From NCBI RefSeq assembly GCF_001625655.1, contig NZ_AUYB01000132.1, positions 99,951-163,950 of the forward strand: DNA of 64,000 bases, read 5' to 3'. The stretch's first letter is position 1, and the number at the start of each line of letters is the position of its first letter. This document shows positions 15,481 to 24,400 of this stretch, piece after piece. Under the pieces are notes generated by a model. That model did not search any database. It was not told the DNA's origin and saw nothing but the letters and a program-made list of their open reading frames with translations. This stretch comes from Pseudoalteromonas luteoviolacea DSM 6061 (GTDB lineage: Bacteria; Pseudomonadota; Gammaproteobacteria; Enterobacterales; Alteromonadaceae). The translations under genes were made by a program, and so were the position numbers.

Positions 15481-18400
15481 ATGACTTCTAAGTCTCGTAG
15501 TCTTTCACAAATTACCCATCGTCAAACGGGGTTGAGCCAAACTGGACGTACAATACCAGAGCTCTCCAGTGGGTTTTACAAAATTGAGCCTCGCTCAATA
15601 GAACATTGGCTTAGCTATCTAGGCGAAGTAGCCAAAAATACACACTTTATAGGTACTGACTCATGGCGCCCGGTACAAAGCTGGTACAAAGTTTTGCCAG
15701 AGGCTGACAAGTTTGTGGCACTGAGTGAATTGGTGTTGTCAGGCAAAGCGGATGAAGTAATACGCAAAATTGCAGCGAGGCCAGATCTGGCGCTTTTACT
15801 CACCTTTATAGATTTACTCGCTCATTCACAAAACCAATTTAACGATTTCATAGAGCGCCATTTAAATTATTACTATCAGGATGTGTTGGGGTTTGAACCC
15901 TTGGCCGCAGAGCCTGATGCTGCCCATGTTCTTATTACCTTAAATGATGTTGAGTCGATGACTTTGCAACCAGGCACTGAATTTGATGGAGGTAAAGATG
16001 AATTAGGAAATGATCTTACGTACCTCTCTACAGAGCCTTGCGCAATAAATCGTGCGGTAGTGGACAATGTAACTACAGTAAATAAGTTAAAAACATCCTC
16101 AGGGTTAGATATATGCCGCCACATACTCAGTGACACCGAGCAAGGTGTTGAACTAGACGTGAGCGCGATGACTTTTGGTGACGGTCAGCAATCATCGCTA
16201 GACGCCGAAGTTGAAATTGGTTTTAAGGTGGCGTCGCAAGACTTATTTCTATCAAGTGGTAAGCGTATTATTTCTTTACGCTTCTCGAGTGATGAGTTTG
16301 GTGAAAGCCCGCTTGACTTAACAGCATGGCCAGAGAGCTTTGATGTATGGGCCAGTACAGAAGATGGCCCTGTACTTTTAACTGCTGAGCAGGTTTCTCT
16401 AAATAAAGAAAAAAGTGAAATAATCATCACAGTAGACGAGTTGTTTTCGCCAATTACGCCCGTTCCAGATATCTTTATTGGCAATGACAAAGCGTTACCT
16501 TACTTGTCATTTGTACTTAAAAAATCCAAATATCAGGCGCTTTATGGTATTGACTTGGAGAAACGCGAAAAGCTACTTGAAACCCTGACTTTAAATGAAA
16601 TACAAGAAGTACGAATAAGTACTTTAGTAATCGGGGCTAATGGGCTAATTGGTAACAATGGGACGGGCTTTTTAGATATGGCCAAACCATTTGAACCATT
16701 TGGTTTCTCTCCCCAATTAGCTGAGAAATTTGAATTTACTCATCCTGAGTTACTTTGTAAACGTGTCGCCAGAGCAAGTATAGAACTTAACTGGGTCGGC
16801 AGACCTGATGATTTTGATGCGTACTACAAAACTTATCTAAACTATCAAAATGCGATTACGCCTGCTGCCGAGAAAAAAGAGAACTCAGATACACTTACAT
16901 GGCCAAAAAACCAAGTTTTGATCTCACAATCGGACCAAAACTATAACGAGTTAAATCACAAGATACAGGCTGATTTATTTTACAACGACGACCTTTGGGA
17001 GATGGATATTGACCCAGAAGTTGAGTTGGCAGTTTCGCAAAGCAAAAGTTTGCCAGCAAATGAAAATAATATTTCGACTAACAGGCTTTCCTTTACTTTT
17101 GATGATGACAATGGTGAACGAGATTACTTGACCTTACCCTTTAACCTGACTCAGGCGAAGGAATGGCCTAAATGGTATACCTTTGAGCTCTCAAACCAAG
17201 ACTTTGGGCATCCGTACTATTTAAAAGTTGCTGAATACTATGCGTATCAGAATAGTATTAACCTTACTAAGTGGGATCCGGACAACGGAGATTTTATTCC
17301 GACTCAAGTGCCTGAGCCTTATACACCACTGCTAGACTCAGTGAAATTGAATTACTACAGTGAGAGTATTTCTCGCGCACAACGAGCTGCGATTGGTAAC
17401 TCGATTTGGATTGAGCATATCTCTCCAATCGGTAGGCAATTGCAATTACTCGAAGGCCAAAACAATCTACATTTGTTGCCGCAAATAGATGATTTAGGAT
17501 ATTTGTATATCGCTTTAGGCTCCCTCGTCACGCCTGGCCAATGTAGTGTGTTATTTCAGTTAGAGGCGGTTGATGGCTACAACTTTGCTCAGAGGCCTGA
17601 CTTTAAATGGGAATACTATAATCAGGGAAAGTGGCACCATTTTAGCCGTGAAGACTCGCAAGGCACTGGAGGCGAGGGGCGCATACTCCAAGACAATACT
17701 TACGATTTATTAGACTCTGGAATTATTATTTTTTCTTTACCGGAGTTTGATGAGTCAGATCAGTTTAATCAAGATGGAAAAGTATGGATCCGGGCTGCGA
17801 TTGATTCTAGTGTACTTTCAAGTGACTATACGCATCCAATTTACTCAAGACTCAAAGGTGTTTTTTCGCAAGCGGTTAAAGTTACCTTAGGGTCGAAAGG
17901 ACACCCAGAATCACACTATATAAAGCCATTGCCAGCAGAGAGTATTGCTTCTTTAGTTATAACCGATCCCCTTATTGCTTCTGTAGAGCAACCGTTTGAC
18001 AGTTTTGGTGCCAGAGTTACCGAAGACCAAAGCCGCCTATACAGACGTGTTAGTGAACGTCTAAGACACCGGGACAGGTTGCTCACAGGTTGGGACTTTG
18101 AACATCATACGCTACAAACGTTTCCTGAGTTACATACAGCTCGCGCCTATAAAACGAGTGACGGCGTTAACATGATGGTGATCCCGCTTAACCATGATTC
18201 TGAACTGCTTCAGCCTAAAGTTCCTAGGTATTTAATGCGACAAATTCAAGACGAAGTGGAGTTGCGCTCAGTACCCAACCTAGATATTACGGTGGTGGAT
18301 CCAATCTATGTGGAAGTTCAGTTAGAAATTATTATCCAGATAGACCCAAGGTTCGATATACAAACAACGGTGATAGAGCTCAATGAGCTAATTGTGGATA

Positions 18401-18684
18401 CTTTAACACCTTGGAATAAGAGTGATGAACAGTTATCTCATACCATTTATTTGGCCGATGTTGCACAAGCTTTAGAGATGCACCAAGCAGTAAAAATGGT
18501 GCAAGTTATTCGTGGTAAGCGCCTAGATGACAACATTCGTCAATATGCACAGGTATCTCCTAAAACGATGGATGAAATCCTAGTTCCTAGTCGAAATCAC
18601 AAGATATCTCTGACTAACGTAGCCGGAGATGTTTTTGAAGGAATCGGCAAATGGAAGATTCAACACAACTTTGTGGTGCAGTAA
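15481..18684 (+). CDS. Baseplate J/Afp11-like wedge protein, 1067 aa
   Basis: A large baseplate wedge component. Residues about 100-145 (FIDLLAHSQNQFNDFIERHL, YYYQDVLGFEP) and VLITLNDVESMTLQPGTEF match the N-terminal part of eCIS Afp11-type proteins. The C-terminal third (LLTGWDFEHHTLQTFPEL, YVEVQLEIIIQID, TIYLADVAQALEMHQAVKMV) has the order of the baseplate J domain, including the typical beta strand pair after a Pro-rich joint. The family is commonly 900-1100 residues, so the protein looks complete. It has its own leader with an inverted repeat and a weak AAGG site before ATG. Confidence 0.87.
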   Translation: MTSKSRSLSQITHRQTGLSQTGRTIPELSSGFYKIEPRSIEHWLSYLGEVAKNTHFIGTDSWRPVQSWYKVLPEADKFVALSELVLSGKADEVIRKIAARPDLALLLTFIDLLAHSQNQFNDFIERHLNYYYQDVLGFEPLAAEPDAAHVLITLNDVESMTLQPGTEFDGGKDELGNDLTYLSTEPCAINRAVVDNVTTVNKLKTSSGLDICRHILSDTEQGVELDVSAMTFGDGQQSSLDAEVEIGFKVASQDLFLSSGKRIISLRFSSDEFGESPLDLTAWPESFDVWASTEDGPVLLTAEQVSLNKEKSEIIITVDELFSPITPVPDIFIGNDKALPYLSFVLKKSKYQALYGIDLEKREKLLETLTLNEIQEVRISTLVIGANGLIGNNGTGFLDMAKPFEPFGFSPQLAEKFEFTHPELLCKRVARASIELNWVGRPDDFDAYYKTYLNYQNAITPAAEKKENSDTLTWPKNQVLISQSDQNYNELNHKIQADLFYNDDLWEMDIDPEVELAVSQSKSLPANENNISTNRLSFTFDDDNGERDYLTLPFNLTQAKEWPKWYTFELSNQDFGHPYYLKVAEYYAYQNSINLTKWDPDNGDFIPTQVPEPYTPLLDSVKLNYYSESISRAQRAAIGNSIWIEHISPIGRQLQLLEGQNNLHLLPQIDDLGYLYIALGSLVTPGQCSVLFQLEAVDGYNFAQRPDFKWEYYNQGKWHHFSREDSQGTGGEGRILQDNTYDLLDSGIIIFSLPEFDESDQFNQDGKVWIRAAIDSSVLSSDYTHPIYSRLKGVFSQAVKVTLGSKGHPESHYIKPLPAESIASLVITDPLIASVEQPFDSFGARVTEDQSRLYRRVSERLRHRDRLLTGWDFEHHTLQTFPELHTARAYKTSDGVNMMVIPLNHDSELLQPKVPRYLMRQIQDEVELRSVPNLDITVVDPIYVEVQLEIIIQIDPRFDIQTTVIELNELIVDTLTPWNKSDEQLSHTIYLADVAQALEMHQAVKMVQVIRGKRLDDNIRQYAQVSPKTMDEILVPSRNHKISLTNVAGDVFEGIGKWKIQHNFVVQ

Positions 18685-18692
18685 GCGCACCA

Positions 18693-18743
18693 CTTTTTCT
18701 CAGTTTCTAATCATCTACATCTGCGTTCACAGAATTGAACGCA
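18693..18743 (+). promoter_or_regulatory. Leader hairpin before the Afp12-like gene
   Basis: TGCGTTCA (18722-18729) pairs with TGAACGCA (18736-18743) over eight bases with a six-base loop. Upstream, CTTTTTCTCAGTTTCT (18693-18708) resembles the ATTTTTCACAGT element found elsewhere in the cluster. The hairpin ends 42 bases before the ATG. Confidence 0.4.
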
Positions 18744-18785
18744 CACCGTCTACTCAAATATTGACCTAACTCCCAGAGGAAAAAC

Positions 18786-21458
18786 ATGGAACCCAATGCA
18801 CTGAAAATTGCATCAGATGCTTCACTGCATCCTGGGCAAGACCTAAGCGGGTTGCGCCAGCAAGGGATAGAGCAACTGCAAAAGTTGGCTCCTGAAACTT
18901 GGAGTGATCACAACGTTTTTGATCCCGGTATTACATTGCTAGAAGTGCTCGCGTATGTATTGTCAGATTTAAGTTATAAATTAAGTCAACCAGTTGCTGA
19001 TCTACTTGAAGTGGACCCACAAACCGATTGTGTACCTAATCAGTTTCTTACTTCCGAAGAGGTAATGTTCAGTCACTGTGTGACACTGGCAGACTATCGT
19101 CGTTTGTTTTTAGATATTCCAATTATTAAAAACTTAGACATACAAACCAATGACAAAGTAAGCAGTGGCGAGACCTGTTTCGATTTAACTGTACAGCTAT
19201 ATCGTTATGAACCTGAGCTAATGGAAGAGGTTAAAAACCTAATCCACCAAGTGTTTGCACGGGCAAGGTGCGTTACGCACCAACTCGGAGAAATAGCATT
19301 TTACAATCCAGCTGAAGTCCGCCTTGGAATGAAAATGGTGCTGGAAAAAACAGATAATGTCGTTGATGCACTGACTGATATCTTAACTAAGGTTGCTTTA
19401 GAGATCTCTCCAAATGTCACTCGGTACAGCGCGCACGAACTGTTTGAGAAGGGGCTCTATGTTCAAGATGTGTATCAAGGACCCAGATTAAACAATGGTT
19501 ACATCCTAGACAGCGACCTCGAAAATACGCCAATTAAAAAGTACATATACAGCTCAGATATTTTAGACGTATTACGTCAACATCAAAATATTAAACAAAT
19601 TGAAGAGTTCAGATTTATCACTGAAGGTGGTGCACAGCCTGGATATGAATATTGGCAAGTCGAGGTCGCTGACTTGGACCCTGAGCAGTCTAACTTAGCA
19701 CCCCAACTAGGCTTTTTAAATAACTCATTTTTCGATGGTTTATCATTAGTCATTGAGGGGCAAGCTTACCCTCTTAGTGAACAAGAGATCTCGCAAATTA
19801 AAAGCAATCTTAGTGAGAAATTGAGTGCTCAGTTTACGTCAGTTGAACAAAACTTTTCGCAAAGTTCTGGCGAATATGTTCACTTGAGTCACTACGCTTC
19901 GTTGCAGCACGACTTACCTAAAACTTATGCTGTAACAGAGCAGATGCTGAATCGCGAAATAGACTCTGCACAAAAAGCACAGTTAATTCAATTTAAAGGC
20001 TACTTGCATCTGTTCGATCAGATACTTGCTGATCAGCATAAGCAGATTGACATATTGCCCCACGTATTGGCATTACCCCAACAGCAAAGCTTTGAATTTT
20101 TGGGCAAGGTTTTAGATTCCATGTTGGCCAGTGAAGCCATTTCTGAGCAAATGTTGCACACATTCTGGCAGCGTGCTGTAGGGTTACCCCATACGCAGCT
20201 AAGCCAGGCAGTCACGGGCATCAGTGGTATTAATCATTTGGTAAAGCTGGCTATGCCAGATTACCAAGAGCAGGGCTTGCAGCAGCAGCTTGAAGCTGAT
20301 TTTTCTATTGCACAATTAATCCGCTTGAATGATAGCGCGGCACACCTTTTGGCGAGGTTTGCAATAAAATTACCTAATGCCAACTTACTAAAATACCGCG
20401 AAGCATTCGGCTTTTATACCAGTGCATTATCTCAATGTGAATTTGATCCAAACCCACATGAAAACTTATTAACGCGATTGGTGTTGCTGCGCCAGTATGT
20501 AGACAAATGTAGGCTTTTGAATGAGATAGGCGGACTAGGCCATAATCGTTGCCGTGGCTTTAACTACTTATCCAAGTGTCCTAAAACCGCGCAATTATCC
20601 AGTTTGTCCCAACTAGTAATGCGTAACTTGGGGTTCTCACATCATGGCCAAATGCCATTGGCAACGCATAACCGCGAAAGCTTTTATTTGCTAGAGGGGG
20701 ATTTAATTAGTGAGCAGCAAAGTGAAACCCTATTTTTTGTGTTGCCAAATTGGACGACGCGACTTAACAACGAAAACTTTCGGAGTTTAGTTGAGAGCCA
20801 AATTGCTCAACATGTGCCATTACATATGTCAGTGCATTGCGTGTGGTTGCAACGCGAGCAGATGAGTCTGTTTGAACGCCTATATTATGGGTGGTTAAAT
20901 TTTTATGGTCAGGCACAAAGAGATCGTTTTTCAGATTGCCAGGCACATATAGCTAATGTTGCTAAAGATATTGGAGCGCTATTGGAGTCTTTGCTACTCG
21001 ATTCAGGCAGCATGATAGAACGCATTATTGAGTACGTGCTTAATAAACCAAAAGGTAGTGAGGTACTTGAGACGTACTTGACCCAAATACTACAAGGCTA
21101 TGCATCAGGTCCACTACCAGAAGACCTAGACGTGATAGGTGACTCCTATCAGTCCATTATGGAAAAGGTTGTTGGTGTTATAACCACTCATGCTGATTTA
21201 TATCCACAAGGGTTTAATGCTCAGCAAGTGATATATCTAGCGACTCAATTATGCATTGATCACATATGTACGCCCAATGCGTTTATAGAACCCAACAGCA
21301 ATACTCGATTCACCGTAGGCTATTCGCCGCTGGCTTATCTTAAGCCGATTTTACCGGTGTCTTTTTCTCAAATTAACTCAAATACAGCGGTAGTTTCGAA
21401 ATTTATCGTTGCTACTAGCGTGCCAAATCGAATAGATCCTGAAGGAAACGAAGAATGA
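18786..21458 (+). CDS. Afp12-like baseplate protein, 890 aa
   Basis: The opening SDHNVFDPGITLLEVLAYVLSDLSY (residues 38-62; the DPGITLLE core is diagnostic) is the hallmark of the Afp12/gp6-related baseplate proteins that follow Afp11 in eCIS clusters. Later parts include a helical middle (VYQGPRLNNGYI, LKGYLHLFDQILADQ) and a C-terminal domain with PLHMSVHCVWLQREQM. GAGGA stands six bases before ATG. The stop codon overlaps the start of the fibre gene (ATGA), so the two are translationally coupled. Confidence 0.87.
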   Translation: MEPNALKIASDASLHPGQDLSGLRQQGIEQLQKLAPETWSDHNVFDPGITLLEVLAYVLSDLSYKLSQPVADLLEVDPQTDCVPNQFLTSEEVMFSHCVTLADYRRLFLDIPIIKNLDIQTNDKVSSGETCFDLTVQLYRYEPELMEEVKNLIHQVFARARCVTHQLGEIAFYNPAEVRLGMKMVLEKTDNVVDALTDILTKVALEISPNVTRYSAHELFEKGLYVQDVYQGPRLNNGYILDSDLENTPIKKYIYSSDILDVLRQHQNIKQIEEFRFITEGGAQPGYEYWQVEVADLDPEQSNLAPQLGFLNNSFFDGLSLVIEGQAYPLSEQEISQIKSNLSEKLSAQFTSVEQNFSQSSGEYVHLSHYASLQHDLPKTYAVTEQMLNREIDSAQKAQLIQFKGYLHLFDQILADQHKQIDILPHVLALPQQQSFEFLGKVLDSMLASEAISEQMLHTFWQRAVGLPHTQLSQAVTGISGINHLVKLAMPDYQEQGLQQQLEADFSIAQLIRLNDSAAHLLARFAIKLPNANLLKYREAFGFYTSALSQCEFDPNPHENLLTRLVLLRQYVDKCRLLNEIGGLGHNRCRGFNYLSKCPKTAQLSSLSQLVMRNLGFSHHGQMPLATHNRESFYLLEGDLISEQQSETLFFVLPNWTTRLNNENFRSLVESQIAQHVPLHMSVHCVWLQREQMSLFERLYYGWLNFYGQAQRDRFSDCQAHIANVAKDIGALLESLLLDSGSMIERIIEYVLNKPKGSEVLETYLTQILQGYASGPLPEDLDVIGDSYQSIMEKVVGVITTHADLYPQGFNAQQVIYLATQLCIDHICTPNAFIEPNSNTRFTVGYSPLAYLKPILPVSFSQINSNTAVVSKFIVATSVPNRIDPEGNEE

Positions 21459-24400
21459 ACAAAGTCAGTGACCAAGAAATTGTAGCCGAGTGCGACACGA
21501 CATCTGTGATTGCCAAAAATAGTCGGGCTGAATTAATTGATAAATTTGATGACCTTAAAACCCCAACGGGCGATGATTTTGAATCTCTGATCCGCTCTGG
21601 GTTTAATCAAATTGATGATCCGATTGCGGTTGTACAAAACGGTGACGAGCAAGAGATCGCTGTAACATCTGCATTGTCAGTGAGTCCAGATGGAGAAACT
21701 GAGCAGTTTAGAGTGGACAGTGATGCTGTAACAGTTGACACCGAGTTGCTTGTATCACCAAACGGTGGAGAAGCTGTCGCACTAAAAGTCGAAGCAGATA
21801 CTTTGACAATGTATGACAAAGTTAAGATTGACAGTGACGGCAATGACCTATTACAGGTCAGCGGGAACGTGAAATCTACAGGTGAATTGAAATCACAAAC
21901 GGCCAATATCAGTGAGCGTGTTACGGCTGGTGAGTTTAGTGTCAAAAAAGGTACAGTTAAAGCATTAGAAGCAGGCCTTGACGGCAACAACCAACCTTAT
22001 GTAACGGCTCAGGGTAAGCTGACAGCGCAAGAATCAGTAATTGCTGAAAAAGACATTCAATCTGCGTCGTTAAGTGTATCTGGTGAAGCAGAGTTAGGTG
22101 GCGATACAACAGCGCACATGCTGACTGTAGCGGAAAAAACGATGCTACAGGGGGAGTTGTTCGCTGCTAAGCCAGCAATTTTTGAGTCTCATATTGAGGT
22201 AGCAAAGCTCGGAGTTGGTCTTGATGAACAAAGCACTGGTGCTAAATTGCATATTGGTAAACGCTCAACAGATACCAGCGATTTACTGCGTGTGGATGAT
22301 CTAAACCAAGATGCAACACCGTTTATCATTAATCCAGAAGGCCGAGTAGGTGTTGGTACAGCTTCGCCCGATGAAAGCTTTCATGTGACTAAAAATGTGC
22401 TGGTAGGTAAGAACAAAGATGATGCACATATCTTGTTGAGTGGAGAAGGAAACGGTGAATTCACAGGGCAAGTGAAAGTTAAGGAGTCACTAGACGTTGA
22501 CGGAGATGCTGCATTTGGTGCCAATGCACATGTTGATGCTGCGTTGTCTGTAGGCACCCAGTCACCTAGCGCCAAGCTAGACGTGCAAAGTAATCAAGGT
22601 GACATATTAAACCTTGGTAACTCCAATGACACGCTAGTTAAAGTGACTAATGCGCCGTTAGTTGGTGAACAGCCAGTCAATATATTGGTTAATACACAAG
22701 TATCTGAAAACTTGTATGTGGGTGAAAAAGTAACCGCTAAACATGCCCAAATTGATATGACACTCAATGCTGGAGCGACTGATGTAGACAAACTTGATGT
22801 TGCACAAGATACCACGGTACAAGGGCAAACTCGTACTCGCCAGTTACAAGTCGGTGAGCAACCAAATGTGCCAGTACAAAGCGAAGCAGGTGCGGTGATC
22901 AACACGACTTTAGATGTTAAAGATCACGCAGACTTTACGTCAATCCACGGCAAAAACGATATTGAGTCTGATTCACTCGTAATTTCACCTAATGTGACCG
23001 CCAAACAAGCACTGACTGTTGGTGAAAATAGCATTTCTGACGAAGCGACCCTAACCGTCAAAGGCACCATAGCAGACGAGCCTGCATTGCTCGTAAAAGA
23101 CAAAGATGGTAACCATCTTGTTCGCGTGAAGCAAAGTAGTGCAATTATGGGCAGCGCTGACAAGGCGATATCTCTAGAAGTAAAAGGTGATGTTAAAACG
23201 CCAGAGCTTGAGATAACCGAGCATGCTAAAGTCAAAAAAGCAAACTTCAGCGAGCATATTGTTATCGCCAAGGATAGCTTACAGAGCGATTGGACAACTG
23301 ATGCCAAACTATCTGTTCTAGCACATAATGAACAGTCTCAGAGCGTAGATGTGAGCTTCTTTGATGGTTTGAATACAACGTCGCTTATCCATGCTAAAGC
23401 TAAAAATATTGGTTTATTTCAACCAAATCCACAGGCTCAATTGCATGTTGGTGAAGCAGCACTGTTCGACAAGGACGTAACATCACTAACCGGTGTGTAT
23501 GTTGTAGATGAACGCAGCGAACATGGTGGGTTTAGCGCTACGCTTGAGCAAACTCAAGTGGGGTCATCGCAAAAGTCTGCTGATCTGAGTGTATTTGGCA
23601 ATACACACCTAAATGGTGAGTTTTCAATTATTGAAAATGAGCACACAACAGTTAATTTCTCTGCCAGCCAGTTTAAGCTAACACAGGAATCTAACATACC
23701 CGTGTTTAAAGTGACTAACTCAGCTGGAGACACAGAAGTCATTGCGGCACCAGGTCGACTCGCCATTAACCAGACGTTGCCTAACGATGAGACAAACCTT
23801 GCAGTAACTGGGCTTGCACAGATAACGGGGCAGCTAAATGTAAATCACAATGGTGATGATGCATTGACCGTTGATGGTAAAACAATGCTGAAGGGTCATG
23901 CGACACTTAAAGATGGTTTGGCTGTGAGTGTAACCAATAATACGGGTGATGCACAAAGAGTCGCATTGCAGGTTTCGGGCGAATCTCAATTAGATGGTCA
24001 ACTGCATGTAACCAAGCAAACAACGCTTGATCATGATTTATTAGTGCGCGGTAACACAGCGATAAGTTCTAACTTGGAAGTCGCTCGCTCGACTATCATT
24101 GGTGAAGATTTAAATGTTCATGGTGAACACTATGCAATGGGTAGTGTGGTTATCAATGGCACAGAAGGTCGAGATGCACTCACCGTAGATAACAATGTAA
24201 GCTTTAGAGCAGACTTAGATGTTGCCGGGAACTTATCGCTTGCACCATACCAAGCAAGCGCACGCTTACATATCTGTGAGAAAGACCAGCATGCGATACG
24301 TATAGATGACCCTGCTGGTAATGTACAAATGGTTGTAAGTAGAGGGTACTTAGGTCTAGGTATGGAACGACCTGAGTTCATGCTAGATGTCGCTGAGGAT

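Noticed and set aside
22594..23307. Long minus-strand frames inside the fibre gene
   Set aside because: Low-complexity Ser/Thr/Leu composition typical of antisense frames in repeat genes; no ribosome sites.
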